This document shows, one piece after another, positions 1-8,891 of a stretch of 59,719 bases of DNA (its first letter is position 1; every line of letters starts with the position of its first letter). The notes under the pieces were generated by a model. The model did no database searches and was not told the DNA's origin. It saw nothing but the letters and a program-made list of their open reading frames with translations. A program made the translations under genes and the position numbers. This stretch comes from Psychrobacter sp. 5A.1 (GTDB lineage: Bacteria; Pseudomonadota; Gammaproteobacteria; Pseudomonadales; Moraxellaceae). Location of the stretch: NCBI RefSeq assembly GCF_030407455.1, contig NZ_JASDDJ010000016.1:1-59719 (forward strand). The letters are read 5' to 3'.

Positions 1-76
1 TTGACGATGTTTGGCAAAATTTAGCTGTTTTTAGCCCATTTAGAGGACACTCGTTTGAATTGAGGACATGCCCTAG
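1..76. mobile_element. Right end of a MITE-like repeat (family A), cut by the window edge
   Basis: The first 76 bases match the right-hand part of the complete 176-bp element at 23852-24027 almost base for base. They end in the same terminal inverted repeat finishing in CTAG (73-76). No coding potential is seen. The left half lies outside the window. Confidence 0.85.
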
Positions 77-108
77 TTTGGTTATTATTGATATGTCTTA
101 TATATGAT

Positions 109-138
109 AAAAAAGCAGCGTACGATCGTTGCTTTTTT
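109..138. terminator. Bidirectional rho-independent terminator
   Basis: An A-run and GCA at 109-117 pair with TGC and a T-run at 130-138, with extra pairs inside. A-rich and T-rich flanks let it work on either strand. It probably ends the gene left of the window and insulates the ribosomal operon. Confidence 0.75.
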
Positions 139-198
139 GTTGGTAAAGACATATTCACCATTTTTATATTTTATTGACAGTACCGTAGAGATTAACCT

Positions 199-227
199 TT
201 GTGTTAATTGCTAAGTACTGTTATAAT
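199..227 (+). promoter_or_regulatory. Sigma-70 promoter of the rpsF operon
   Basis: A perfect -10 (TATAAT, 222-227) is preceded by TG one base upstream, an extended -10. A weak -35 (TTGTGT, 199-204) stands 17 bases away. A TTGACA at 174-179 is too far from this -10 to be its partner. The 5' leader would be about 120 bases. Confidence 0.6.
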
Positions 228-303
228 ACGGCGCTTTATAAACTAAGCTTATTCCTCATTATTTTTTATAAAATTTGATAGGATTCGGGCTTACCTTATA
301 AAT

Positions 304-349
304 CTCCTTGCTATTAACATAGGGTTAATAGCTACTAATCCGTAAGGAG
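304..349 (+). promoter_or_regulatory. S6:S18-type autoregulatory leader hiding the rpsF ribosome binding site
   Basis: CTCCTT (304-309) is complementary to the Shine-Dalgarno AAGGAG (344-349) of rpsF. Between them lies a nested hairpin with an 8-bp stem (CTATTAAC 311-318 with GTTAATAG 324-331). A CCG triplet (341 region) sits just before the Shine-Dalgarno. Known S6:S18 leader motifs use a CCG next to the sequestered binding site to recognise the S6-S18 complex. The pairing is seen directly; the protein binding is inferred. Confidence 0.6.
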
Positions 350-354
350 TCATA

Positions 355-759
355 ATGCGACATTACGAACTGGTGTTACTTGTACACCCAGACCAAAGCG
401 ACCAAGTGGTCGGCATGGTTGAGCGCTATATCAAGTTAGTTCAAGACAACAACGGTGTTATCCATCGTTTAGAAGATTGGGGCCGCCGTCAATTGGCATA
501 TCCAATCAACAAGATTCACAAAGCTCATTACGTTCTTTTCAACATTGAAACTGACGGTGAAACTTTAGCTGAACTTGAAGAATTATTCCGTTATAACGAC
601 GCGATCATTCGTAGTCTAGTTATGCGCCGTGACGACGCTGTCACTGAAGAGTCGCAGTTAGCCAAGAATGCCGATGAAAAACGCGCACGCAAAGCAACTA
701 CTCGTCGTCCAGACAGTCGTGAAAACGATAACGACGACAACGACAACAGTGAAGACTAA
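355..759 (+). CDS. rpsF: 30S ribosomal protein S6
   Basis: S6 is a small-subunit platform protein that forms a heterodimer with S18 on 16S rRNA. The 134-residue product opens with the family start [18 protein letters not shown] and contains the conserved [15 protein letters not shown] segment at about residues 40-55. Residues after about 105 form a basic, then strongly Asp/Asn-rich acidic tail, comparable with the variable C-terminus of the E. coli protein. The ATG follows a clear AAGGAG. It is the first gene of rpsF-rpsR-rplI; the priB gene often found between rpsF and rpsR in other gammaproteobacteria is absent. Confidence 0.98.
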   Translation: MRHYELVLLVHPDQSDQVVGMVERYIKLVQDNNGVIHRLEDWGRRQLAYPINKIHKAHYVLFNIETDGETLAELEELFRYNDAIIRSLVMRRDDAVTEESQLAKNADEKRARKATTRRPDSRENDNDDNDNSED

Positions 760-775
760 TTAAAGGAGAATACTC

Positions 776-1006
776 ATGGCACGTTTCTATCGCCGTCGCA
801 AATTCTGCCGTTTCACTGCTGAAGGCATCACTCACATCGATTATAAAGATGTTGAATTGCTAAAACAGTATATCAGTGATAATGGTAAAATCGTACCAAG
901 CCGCATTACCGGTACATCTACTAAATATCAGCGTCAACTAGCTACTGCTATCAAGCAAGCTCGTTATTTATCGCTACTTCCATACACTGATAACCATCAG
1001 GGTTAA
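776..1006 (+). CDS. rpsR: 30S ribosomal protein S18
   Basis: S18 binds 16S rRNA together with S6. The 76-residue protein has the usual family length. It starts [13 protein letters not shown], with the Arg-rich N-terminus and Cys typical of the family, and carries the conserved [22 protein letters not shown] block at about residues 38-59 followed by [11 protein letters not shown]. The gene begins 16 bases after the rpsF stop behind an AAAGGAGA ribosome binding site, so it is cotranscribed with rpsF and would share its leader control. Confidence 0.98.
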   Translation: MARFYRRRKFCRFTAEGITHIDYKDVELLKQYISDNGKIVPSRITGTSTKYQRQLATAIKQARYLSLLPYTDNHQG

Positions 1007-1030
1007 CCGTTAATTAACTAGGAATGACTC

Positions 1031-1531
1031 ATGCAAATTATTTTGTTACAGCGTATCGTCAACCTTGGTAAACTCGGTGAAACCGTCGATGTGAAACCAG
1101 GTTACGGACGTAACTTTCTTATCCCTTTGGGTAAAGCACTACCTGCTACTAAAGCTAACATTGAAAAGTTCGAAGCACGTCGTGCTGAACTTGAAGCTGA
1201 AGAAGCAAAAGAAGTAGCTGTTGCTCAAGAACGTGCTGATGCACTAACTGACGTTAATGTCATCATGCGTGCTAAATCAGGCGACGAAGGCAAGCTATTC
1301 GGCTCTATCGGTACTCGTGATATTGCTGAAGCATTGACTAACTCAGGTCTAGAAGTAGACCGTGCTGAAATCAAGCTTCCTGAAGGCACTTTACGTCAAG
1401 TTGGCGAATATAATGTTGATATTCAGCTACATCATGACGTTACTGCTAGCATCTTAGTTACTATTCTTTCTGAAGAAGGTAACAACGAAGAAGTAGACGA
1501 AGCAGCTGACGAAGACTATTCTGAAGAGTAA
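1031..1531 (+). CDS. rplI: 50S ribosomal protein L9
   Basis: L9 is a two-domain large-subunit protein near the L1 stalk. The N-terminal domain is clear ([32 protein letters not shown]), followed by a long charged connecting helix (about residues 42-75) and the C-terminal domain containing [14 protein letters not shown]. The protein is 166 residues, longer than the roughly 150 usual, because of an acidic tail after residue 148. It is the last gene of the operon, 24 bases after rpsR, and a terminator follows at 1561. Confidence 0.98.
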   Translation: MQIILLQRIVNLGKLGETVDVKPGYGRNFLIPLGKALPATKANIEKFEARRAELEAEEAKEVAVAQERADALTDVNVIMRAKSGDEGKLFGSIGTRDIAEALTNSGLEVDRAEIKLPEGTLRQVGEYNVDIQLHHDVTASILVTILSEEGNNEEVDEAADEDYSEE

Positions 1532-1560
1532 TTTTCTAGGTAGTTAGACGCAGTCTATAA

Positions 1561-1592
1561 AAATCCAGTAACCTTGTGTTGCTGGATTTTTT
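1561..1592 (+). terminator. Rho-independent terminator of the rpsF operon
   Basis: The stem AAATCCAG (1561-1568) pairs with CTGGATTT (1582-1589) and is followed by a T-run. It lies 30 bases after the rplI stop. Confidence 0.85.
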
Positions 1593-1623
1593 TATGCGTG
1601 TCATTTTTGGACATAGGGTTTAT

Positions 1624-1732
1624 ATATAGTCAAAGACGTCTAAAACAGATACAAGGCCGCCGACTGCACATTGTACAAGTAGTACATTTAAGGAGGGTAA
1701 CGCAGTAGTAGTTTAGTAGTTCTCTGACTATA
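1624..1732. repeat. MITE-like repeat, family C, copy 1
   Basis: A block of about 109 bp begins ATATAGTCAAAGA and ends TTCTCTGACTATAT, which are near-complementary ends. The same layout recurs at 48999-49105 and 57689-57797. The core (ACAAGG, CCGACTGCA, TTGTACAAGTAGTACAT, AAGGAGGGTAACG) is well shared with the last copy. It has no open reading frame. It fills much of the 407-base gap after rplI; the rest of that gap is A+T-rich and featureless. Confidence 0.8.
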
Positions 1733-1986
1733 TCTATGCATGTACACTCAGCACAGCATTGTTTCAATATATCGGAATATTCTACCTACCTAATAAGCGT
1801 GGGATGACCAAAAAATCTATTGCTATGATAGCGATATTCATCATGAAATATTATAGCAACTAATTGCAACAACTACATTAAAAAGGCCATACCAAACAAC
1901 AAGATACTGTCTATATAATCATATTCGTTATCACTAGCATGGGTGATAATCTACTGCTATCTCATGTACTGATAGGGCGCAAGAAT

Positions 1987-2226
1987 ATGAAAGACCATAA
2001 CGATATCCATACTGACGACAAACTGATCTGTATCCAAGGTAATGATTACTACGCAGAAGGTGAAGTATATAAGGTAGGGAGAATTGTCAACGATAAATAC
2101 TTTCAACTGCTAACCATTGGCAACGATGATCATTGGTATGCCACACTGGACGATCAAGGTATTTACGTCAGCTTTGATACTTCAACAGCGACAAATAATA
2201 AAGCTTTTTTTGATAAGATTGCTTAA
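1987..2226 (+). CDS. Small hypothetical protein
   Basis: I do not recognise this 79-residue acidic protein. It reads MKDHNDIHTDDKLICIQGNDYYAEGEVYKVGRIV at the front and has no signal peptide or membrane segment. The alternation of short strands (KLICIQG, YKVGRIV, YFQLLTIG, WYATLDDQGIYVSF) suggests a small beta-barrel or SH3-like fold; this is inference only. The ATG at 1987 is preferred because AGGG lies about 9 bases upstream. An in-frame ATG at 1939 would add 16 residues but has no binding site. A terminator-like hairpin follows. Confidence 0.6.
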   Translation: MKDHNDIHTDDKLICIQGNDYYAEGEVYKVGRIVNDKYFQLLTIGNDDHWYATLDDQGIYVSFDTSTATNNKAFFDKIA

Positions 2227-2292
2227 CTGTAAATCTTCGAAACACCTATCCTAAAAATAATTATTACTCAGATCGGTAAATACGGCTTATAT

Positions 2293-2325
2293 AAGAACTG
2301 GTCATTACAGATGGCCAGTTCTTTT
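2293..2325 (+). terminator. Rho-independent terminator
   Basis: AAGAACTGG (2293-2301) pairs with CCAGTTCTT (2315-2323), followed by a short T-run. It closes the small gene at 1987-2226. The remainder of the 327-base gap before the permease is A+T-rich with no further clear element. Confidence 0.65.
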
Positions 2326-2556
2326 GGTTAAAAGCGTTAGAAAATGCTGGCTATCAAGATATTTCCACATGCGTTTTTTGCGTACTCCCACAATCAAAAA
2401 TTTCTCAATTTTTTATCAATAGCGAAAAATATTTAGCAACGGTATTTCCTAATAGTGCCTATTTACTATAGAATACGCCCCTTTAAAAATTCGTATCGTT
2501 ATTGATGCCTGTTCGCGTGAATAATTCATTAAGATATAAACCATATTGAGACAGTG

Positions 2557-3912
2557 ATGATTGTATTTTGGCTTGTGCTGACCATTCTTTTTATTATTTT
2601 CGCGACCGCAAAATTAAAGTGGCATCCTTTTTTAGTGTTGATTTTGTCCGCTTTCTTGGTCGCGCTATTTTATCAAGTACCGCTTAACACGATCGCTAAG
2701 ACAATCTCTGATGGCTTTGGTGGTATCTTAGGCTACATCGGTCTTGTGATTGTATTTGGTACTATTATTGGCTTGATCCTTGAAAAAACTGGTGCGGCTA
2801 TCGTGATGGCAGAGTCGGTCATTAAGGTATTGGGACCACGCTTCCCTACTTTGACCATGTCTATCGTCGGTGCAGTCGTTTCGATACCTGTATTTTGTGA
2901 CTCTGGTTATATTATTTTAAACTCCCTAAAAGAGTCTTTAGCTGAGCGCTTACATGTATCAAGTGTGGCGATGAGTATTGCCTTAGCCACGGGCTTGTAC
3001 GCAACGCATACTTTCGTGCCACCGACACCAGGTCCGATTGCAGCGGCAGGCAACTTAGGATTAGAGTCTAATCTAGGTTTGGTCATCATGGTCGGTGTGG
3101 TCGTGACTGCGGTTGCTGTATTGGCTGGCTGGTGGTGGTCTAATCGCTTTCTCAACGTTGCGCCTGACAATATCAATGCGGCAGATGCACCAGTAGCAAT
3201 GCCTGAAGGGATGAAAACCCGCGATGATTATAGCCATCTGCCTTCAGCCACAATGGCATTTTTACCTATTATCGTGCCTATCGTATTGATTTGCCTATCT
3301 TCTGTTGCCAACTTCCCAAGCGCACCGTTTGGTAATAGCACGTTGACAGATATCTTGGTATTCATTGGTAATCCCCTAACGGCATTGCTCATTGGTCTGT
3401 TTTTGTCATTTTTACTTATCAATACCGAGCAAAAAACACAGCAGATCAGTGACAGTATCTCTCAAGGTCTGGTCGTAGCCGCTCCTATCTTATTGATCAC
3501 TGGTGCTGGTGGTGCATTTGGCGCCATGCTAAAAGTGACGCCAATCGGAGACTATTTAGGTACGACATTGTCTGCGTTGGGCCTTGGTATCTTTATGCCA
3601 TTCATCGTCTCTGCTGCACTAAAGACTGCGCAAGGCTCGACCACCGTAGCTCTAGTCACTACCTCTGCGATGGTTGCACCGTTATTGGATCAAATTGGTC
3701 TAGACAGCGAGCTGGGTCGCGTATTTTGTGTGATGGCCATTGGTGCAGGTGCTATGACTATCTCACATGCCAATGACAGCTTCTTTTGGATTGTCAGTCA
3801 GTTTAGCCGTATGAGTGTGTCACAGGCATACAAAGCCCATTCAATGGCGACTGGTATTCAAGGCGTGACCAGCATTGTGTTTATCTGGCTATTAACCTTA
3901 GTATTCATTTAA
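2557..3912 (+). CDS. GntP-family permease (probable glycerate or gluconate:H+ symporter)
   Basis: This is an inner-membrane proton-coupled carrier of the gluconate/glycerate GntP family, about 451 residues (the usual length) with a dozen or more hydrophobic segments. Diagnostic features are the N-terminal double helix, an FGTIIGLILEKTGAA motif, SIPVFCDSGYIIL at about residues 110-122, THTFVPPTPGPIAAAG at about 151-166 and the late SHANDSFFWIVSQF. A glycerate kinase follows 67 bases downstream, so glycerate is the most likely substrate. The ATG at 2557 overlaps a possible GTG start one codon earlier; a weak GAGA precedes both. Confidence 0.88.
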   Translation: MIVFWLVLTILFIIFATAKLKWHPFLVLILSAFLVALFYQVPLNTIAKTISDGFGGILGYIGLVIVFGTIIGLILEKTGAAIVMAESVIKVLGPRFPTLTMSIVGAVVSIPVFCDSGYIILNSLKESLAERLHVSSVAMSIALATGLYATHTFVPPTPGPIAAAGNLGLESNLGLVIMVGVVVTAVAVLAGWWWSNRFLNVAPDNINAADAPVAMPEGMKTRDDYSHLPSATMAFLPIIVPIVLICLSSVANFPSAPFGNSTLTDILVFIGNPLTALLIGLFLSFLLINTEQKTQQISDSISQGLVVAAPILLITGAGGAFGAMLKVTPIGDYLGTTLSALGLGIFMPFIVSAALKTAQGSTTVALVTTSAMVAPLLDQIGLDSELGRVFCVMAIGAGAMTISHANDSFFWIVSQFSRMSVSQAYKAHSMATGIQGVTSIVFIWLLTLVFI

Positions 3913-3979
3913 CAGTGTTCATTTAACACATTCGTTGAAATATCAAAAAAGACATTCAAAAATACCCAGAGAGACCTTC

Positions 3980-5113
3980 ATGAAGATTTTAATCGCCCCC
4001 GACTCGTTCAAAGAAAGCTTAGAAGCACTGGATGTTTGCCACGCCATTCAGTCTGGTTTTAGTCAGGTGTTTCCAAATGCTGACTATACGTTATTGCCGA
4101 TGGCAGATGGCGGTGAAGGCACCTCAGCGGTATTGTCTTATGTATTAGGCGGGCGCTGGAAAGAAGTCAGCGTCCATGACCCATTGATGAGACCTATTAC
4201 TGCAAAGTATCTATTATTACCTGATGCGACAGCGGTTATCGAAATCGCTCAAGCTTGTGGGTTACATCTACTGACCGTCGCAGAGCGTAATCCTGTCATC
4301 GCTAGCAGTTACGGTGTCGGTGAGCTGATTGCCAATGCTTTAGATGAAGGCGCCAAGCGTATTATTATCGGTCTGGGTGGTAGTGCCACCAATGATGCAG
4401 GTCTTGGTATGTTAACGGCATTGGGTATGACATTTCATGATATTAATGACAGTCCATTAGCACAAGGCGGTGGTGAGCTTGCCAAGTTACACAAGCTCAA
4501 TGACACAAGCTTCCATGCAAAAGTGGTAGATACCGTGTTTGAAGTGGCGTGTGATGTGACCAATCCACTATGTGGGCAATTAGGGGCCAGTGCTATATTT
4601 GGACCACAAAAAGGTGCCTGCCCGCAACAAGTTAACGATTTGGATAAAGCCTTAAGCCATTTTGCAGCTGTTCGCGGCAGCAGCCATCAGGACTGTCAAG
4701 AAGTCGCAGGTGCTGGAGCAGCCGGTGGTCTTGGCTATGCATTAATGAGCTTTTGTGGCGCGCAGCTGAAATCGGGTTTTGATACGGTCGCTGAAGTGAC
4801 CAAGTTGTCACAGCATATTGCCGATGCGGATTTGGTTATCACTGGCGAAGGCAAGCTCGATGCGCAAACAGCCATGGGTAAAGTCGCTGGTGGTATCAGT
4901 CATATCGCTAAAGCCAATAATACGCCTGTCATCGCCATCTGCGGCAGTGTTGACGGATTAAAACCTGCTCAGAGCAGCCAATTCGAGGTCGTCATGCCCA
5001 GTATCCAAAAAGTAGATACCATCGAAAACGTACTCAGTCAGGCTTATGGCAATATTGAAACCACGGCAGTAAATATTGCTGCGGCTATGCACTTGGGCAT
5101 TAGTATGAGATAA
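3980..5113 (+). CDS. Glycerate kinase (GarK/GlxK family)
   Basis: It phosphorylates D-glycerate with ATP (2- or 3-phosphoglycerate, depending on subtype), feeding lower glycolysis. The 377-residue protein starts MKILIAPDSFKESLEA, the hallmark of the family. It carries LLPMADGGEGT at about residues 39-49, GLGGSATNDAGLGML near 132-146 and the C-terminal LVITGEGKLDAQT near 285-297. The ATG at 3980 gives the canonical N-terminus; a TTG at 3935 would add 15 unlikely residues. It forms a two-gene transport and kinase unit with the GntP permease. No regulator is adjacent. Confidence 0.92.
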   Translation: MKILIAPDSFKESLEALDVCHAIQSGFSQVFPNADYTLLPMADGGEGTSAVLSYVLGGRWKEVSVHDPLMRPITAKYLLLPDATAVIEIAQACGLHLLTVAERNPVIASSYGVGELIANALDEGAKRIIIGLGGSATNDAGLGMLTALGMTFHDINDSPLAQGGGELAKLHKLNDTSFHAKVVDTVFEVACDVTNPLCGQLGASAIFGPQKGACPQQVNDLDKALSHFAAVRGSSHQDCQEVAGAGAAGGLGYALMSFCGAQLKSGFDTVAEVTKLSQHIADADLVITGEGKLDAQTAMGKVAGGISHIAKANNTPVIAICGSVDGLKPAQSSQFEVVMPSIQKVDTIENVLSQAYGNIETTAVNIAAAMHLGISMR

Positions 5114-5152
5114 ATGTTTTTATAATTTCAAAACAGAATAGAGCCAAGCCAT

Positions 5153-6103
5153 TTAGTCTATTTTTTGGCTCCACTCTGTATACATATCACAATATTTCTG
5201 GACACCAGTGTCACAGATACGCTTTAACCCTGCTAGCCCGCCTTCTCTATCACCATAGACACCACCACTTAGAATATAAATTTTTGCTAATTCGTTTTGT
5301 GCGTCTTGATATCCTAACTGGCTATAGCTTTCAAACCAATACGCGGCTTTGCTATAGTCTAGTTTTACATCCTCACCTTTATAATACATATAACCAAGGT
5401 TAAACTGAGCCTCTGCCATGCCCTGCTTAGCCGATTCTTCAAACCATTCAACCGCTTTTATATTATTTTTAGGGACCCCTTGCCCCTGTTGATACAGCAC
5501 ACCTAAATTAAATTGAGCACCAACAACTCCTTGTTCAGCAGATTTTTGATACCATTTAAACGCTGTTGTATTATTTTTAGGGACACCTTTGGCATTGGCA
5601 TAAGCAATGCCCAAATTAAACTGTGCTAACTTGTTATTTTGTTCAGCTGCCTGTTGCCAATACTTAAGGGCATTAATATCATTTTGAACGACACCTTCAC
5701 CTGTAGAATAAAGATTACCAAGATTGTATTGGGCTCTGCTATAGCCTTGTTTAGCAGACTTGCTATAGTAGGCAAAGGCTTTTTCATGGCTTTGTGGTAC
5801 GGCTATACCTTTATCGTACATAACACCGATATTATATTGTGCTTCAGCTAACCCTTGATTGGCAGATTTATTCAACCACTCAAAAGCCCTAATATTATCT
5901 TGCTCAACATCTACGCCTGCTGCATACATGAGACCTAAATTATACTGGGCAATGGCATTCCCTTGCTGTGCAAGTGACTCGATAGTAGTGAAATCTCTTA
6001 TCAATACTGAATCTTCTGCAATAGCAGGTATTGTGAGTCCAGCTATCATATAAATTATTATCATATTAAAGCAGGTCTTTTTTAATAGCTGTATATTCAT
6101 CAT
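5153..6103 (-). CDS. Exported Sel1-like repeat protein (6-7 repeats)
   Basis: A 316-residue protein with an N-terminal hydrophobic signal ending around AIA-ED (about residue 30), then six clear Sel1 repeats of 36 residues (pattern A-Q-Y/F-N-L-G-x-M-Y-x-x-G) and a degenerate seventh. Sel1 repeats form alpha-helical solenoids for protein-protein contacts. The C-terminal cap has two cysteines spaced C-x7-C (ICDTGVQKYC), the same spacing as in the large Sel1 protein at 35315-37309. It stands alone, convergent with glycerate kinase. Partner and function are unknown; export to the periplasm is inferred from the signal. Confidence 0.85.
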   Translation of the reverse strand: MMNIQLLKKTCFNMIIIYMIAGLTIPAIAEDSVLIRDFTTIESLAQQGNAIAQYNLGLMYAAGVDVEQDNIRAFEWLNKSANQGLAEAQYNIGVMYDKGIAVPQSHEKAFAYYSKSAKQGYSRAQYNLGNLYSTGEGVVQNDINALKYWQQAAEQNNKLAQFNLGIAYANAKGVPKNNTTAFKWYQKSAEQGVVGAQFNLGVLYQQGQGVPKNNIKAVEWFEESAKQGMAEAQFNLGYMYYKGEDVKLDYSKAAYWFESYSQLGYQDAQNELAKIYILSGGVYGDREGGLAGLKRICDTGVQKYCDMYTEWSQKID

Positions 6104-6208
6104 TAGTCCATAGATATAGAGTAAATTGAAAACATGTATAAATACTGCTTCTAACTTAGCTAAACTGTATTATAAATAGAATGTAAGGCTAATACGTATG
6201 TGTCAACT

Positions 6209-7078
6209 TTATAACCATTTTTGCACTTCATGAATAACGGTTTGCATTCTGTTAGGCAGTACAGACTGACTGCGGACAGCAAGGTATAAAGTTTCACTAA
6301 CAGGTACTGGTAGGTAGTGACTTTTGATAGCTTGAGGATTTGGGTATGCCGCAACCGCATGCGCTGGTAAAACGGTAAACCCAAGTCCCCTGCTCACTGG
6401 CTCCAAAATCAAGCTAATCTGGTTTGAAAATCCTTTTTTATCAAAATCATTAATGTGCTGGAACTCAGTATAATTGGCGCTTAGCAGCATACTTGCATGA
6501 TGTGATCCATCCGGATGATCTATAAACCCAAGCGCCTTAAGCTGCTCCCAGCTCGGCTCTACTGTAGCCGCAGGTGTTATTAGTATCAACGCTTCTTGAG
6601 CCACTGGCTTACAACTGACTGTCTCATCACCTGAGATATCCGTCATAAAACCAATATCAATCTCAAGCTTGGCAAGCGCCCGCTCTATATCAGCATTAGG
6701 TGCAAAGCGATAATCAATCACTAGATTCGGATGCTGCTGCTGTAGTGTCAACAGCTGCGGATACAGCTTAAGCCCCACACTACCCGGTGACATCAGTCGC
6801 ACCAATCCTTCATAAGCAGGGTCTTCCCCAATGCGCTGCTCTAAGCGTGCCAATCGCTGTAAGATATCTTCTGCTTCCTGATAGAGCTGTTGACCAGCAT
6901 CAGTCAATGAAAACTGCTTACCTTGACGAATAAGCAAATCAATATCTAACTGATTCTCTAGCTTACTGATGTGTTGACTGACACCTGACTGGGTCATGTG
7001 TAAGCGCTCGGCTGTGTGCGTAAAGTGACCGACGTCAACAAGCGTACAAAAGGTGCGTAACCATGTGATATTTATCAT
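6209..7078 (-). CDS. LysR-family transcriptional regulator
   Basis: 289 residues with an N-terminal winged helix-turn-helix (FCTLVDVGHFTHTAERLHMTQSGVSQHISKLENQLDI, about residues 11-46) and a periplasmic-binding-like effector domain beginning near residue 90 (VRLMSPGSVGLKLYPQL). It is divergent from the VOC dioxygenase-like gene at 7187 across 108 bases, the standard LysR arrangement, so that gene is its likely target. The inducer cannot be told from sequence. Confidence 0.9.
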   Translation of the reverse strand: MINITWLRTFCTLVDVGHFTHTAERLHMTQSGVSQHISKLENQLDIDLLIRQGKQFSLTDAGQQLYQEAEDILQRLARLEQRIGEDPAYEGLVRLMSPGSVGLKLYPQLLTLQQQHPNLVIDYRFAPNADIERALAKLEIDIGFMTDISGDETVSCKPVAQEALILITPAATVEPSWEQLKALGFIDHPDGSHHASMLLSANYTEFQHINDFDKKGFSNQISLILEPVSRGLGFTVLPAHAVAAYPNPQAIKSHYLPVPVSETLYLAVRSQSVLPNRMQTVIHEVQKWL

Positions 7079-7186
7079 TACGTTTCATAATTATTTATAT
7101 AATATTTGATAATTTTACATAATGACGGTGCATTTGTATACTGGCTCCACGTTAAAGAAAACGCACATCAAACAGGAGCACAAGCT

Positions 7187-7687
7187 ATGAACAATGTTTA
7201 TCCAAGAAGCTTTTCGCACATCGGTCTTTCAGTCCCTGACCTAGATGCAGCCGTGAAATTCTATACTGAAGTAATGGGTTGGTATACCATCATGGAGCCT
7301 ACTGAGATTGTCGAAGATGACAGCCCTATTGGTGAAATGTGTACTGAAGTATTCGGTTCAGGTTGGGGCAGCTTCCGTATCGCTCACCTATCGACTGGTG
7401 ACCGTATCGGTGTTGAGATTTTTGAATTTAAGAATCAAGAGAACCCTGAAAACAATTTTGAATACTGGAAAACAGGTATCTTCCACTTCTGCGTTCAAGA
7501 TCCAAATGTTGAAGAACTGGCTGAGCGTATGGTAGCAGCAGGCGGTAAAAAACGTATGGCAAAACCACGCTACTACTACCCTGGCGAAAAGCCATATCGC
7601 ATGATTTATATGGAAGACCCGTTCGGCAACATCGTTGAGATTTATAGCCACAGCTACGAGCTTATTTATAGCGAAGGCGCATACTAA
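7187..7687 (+). CDS. VOC-superfamily (glyoxalase/dioxygenase-like) protein
   Basis: A 166-residue vicinal-oxygen-chelate protein. It has the expected paired beta-alpha-beta-beta-beta modules: FSHIGLSVPDLDAAVKFYTE (about residues 8-27), then GIFHFCVQDPNVEELAERM and RMIYMEDPFGNIVEIYSH near the C-terminus. The His of SHIG, Glu of VEIFEF, His of IFHF and Glu of VEIYS are the likely metal ligands. The substrate is unknown; glyoxalase-type or ring-cleavage chemistry is possible. The ATG at 7187 follows AGGAG (7174-7178). A TTG or ATA-region extension upstream is not supported. It is divergent from the LysR gene. Confidence 0.88.
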   Translation: MNNVYPRSFSHIGLSVPDLDAAVKFYTEVMGWYTIMEPTEIVEDDSPIGEMCTEVFGSGWGSFRIAHLSTGDRIGVEIFEFKNQENPENNFEYWKTGIFHFCVQDPNVEELAERMVAAGGKKRMAKPRYYYPGEKPYRMIYMEDPFGNIVEIYSHSYELIYSEGAY

Positions 7688-7740
7688 ACTCAGTGTAAAT
7701 ACAGCTTAATACAGCCTTGGCTTGTATCTGACTGATAAAC

Positions 7741-7776
7741 AAATAGCGACCTCAGAATATGAGATCGCTATTTTTA
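7741..7776 (+). terminator. Rho-independent terminator
   Basis: AAATAGCGACCTCA pairs with TGAGATCGCTATTT across a short loop, followed by T's. It lies 53 bases after the VOC gene. Confidence 0.85.
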
Positions 7777-7889
7777 TTTGTCTGCTTTCTACATGAGCAA
7801 CCTATTATATAAGATATGAGCCATGCTACTATTTAGGTAGCTATACATAGCATCTACCAAACGAAACAACCCATTATCAAGGATGATAA

Positions 7890-8702
7890 ATGACAAACTC
7901 TGACGTTGCCTTAGACATGGACGACTTTCTCGTTATTAGAAAAGACGATAGAAAAAGTGGTGTGGTCACTCTCACCTTAAACCGACCAAAGCAATTCAAT
8001 GCCTTATCCGTTGAGCTACTCTCTGCGCTACAAGCGGAACTGGACAGTATCGCTCAAGATGACAATATCCGTGTAGTCATCATTGCAGCAAATGGTAAAG
8101 CGTTTTGTGCCGGTCACAATCTAAAAGAGATGCGCGCAAATTCAGCTGAAGCCTTTCAGCGCGCCCTATTCCAACAATGCAGTCACATGATGCTCACTAT
8201 TAATCGTATGCCGCAAGTCGTCATTGCAAAGGTGCAGGGCATTGCGACAGCAGCAGGATGTCAGCTAGTCGCAGCTTGTGATTTAGCCGTTGCCGCTGAT
8301 GAAGCAAAATTTGCCACTTCAGGGATAAACGTTGGGCTTTTTTGCTCCACGCCTGCCGTTGCAGTCAGTCGTAATCTACCTCGTAAGCAAGCATTTGAGA
8401 TGCTAATCACTGGTGAGTTTATCGATGCGCACACTGCCTTACAATATGGGTTAATCAATCGAGTTGCGCCAGCAGATCAATTAGATCAGACACTACAGTC
8501 TTTGATAACAGCGATCACTGCCAAGTCTCCGGTAGCGGTAAGAACTGGTAAAGACATGTTTTATAAGCAGCTAGATATGAGCGTCGAAGATGCTTATGAC
8601 TATGCCAGTGAAGTTATGACGGGCAATATGATGGCAGACGATGTGGGTGAAGGGATTGATGCATTTATTGAGAAGCGCCAAGCAGTATGGAAAGGGTGCT
8701 AA
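7890..8702 (+). CDS. Enoyl-CoA hydratase/isomerase family protein
   Basis: Crotonase-fold protein of 270 residues, the family length. The oxyanion-hole motifs are present: NAL-type NRPKQFNALS at about residues 30-39, AFCAGHNLKEM near 70-80 and the second loop IATAAGCQLVAACDLAVA near 117-134. The SGINVGLFCSTPAVAVSRNL segment is typical of the hydratases resembling ECHDC3 (short-chain hydratase-like). Where the classic crotonase has catalytic Glu residues, this segment has Gly/Phe/Cys, so exact activity is uncertain. It is monocistronic, with a terminator on each side. Confidence 0.88.
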   Translation: MTNSDVALDMDDFLVIRKDDRKSGVVTLTLNRPKQFNALSVELLSALQAELDSIAQDDNIRVVIIAANGKAFCAGHNLKEMRANSAEAFQRALFQQCSHMMLTINRMPQVVIAKVQGIATAAGCQLVAACDLAVAADEAKFATSGINVGLFCSTPAVAVSRNLPRKQAFEMLITGEFIDAHTALQYGLINRVAPADQLDQTLQSLITAITAKSPVAVRTGKDMFYKQLDMSVEDAYDYASEVMTGNMMADDVGEGIDAFIEKRQAVWKGC

Positions 8703-8813
8703 TCCCTATAATACTAATCATTGTATTACTTAGCTAACGTCATACAGAATATGCTTGGTTTATAAAGCGAGCATACTCCTTTTCGATAATTAAACTTGTT
8801 TATTGCCAAGCAT

Positions 8814-8848
8814 AAAAAAGGCCATGATATCGCTATCATAGCCTTTTT
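8814..8848. terminator. Bidirectional terminator between convergent genes
   Basis: AAAAAGGC-ATGAT pairs with ATCAT-GCCTTTTT. It serves both the hydratase (plus strand) and ridA (minus strand). Confidence 0.85.
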
Positions 8849-8891
8849 GATTTCTATTTAATACCGGTACTACAGATACTACGAGCAGTCT

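Noticed and set aside
174..179. TTGACA as the -35 of the rpsF promoter
   Set aside because: It is 42 bases from the perfect TATAAT, too far for sigma-70. The extended -10 with the nearer TTGTGT is preferred.
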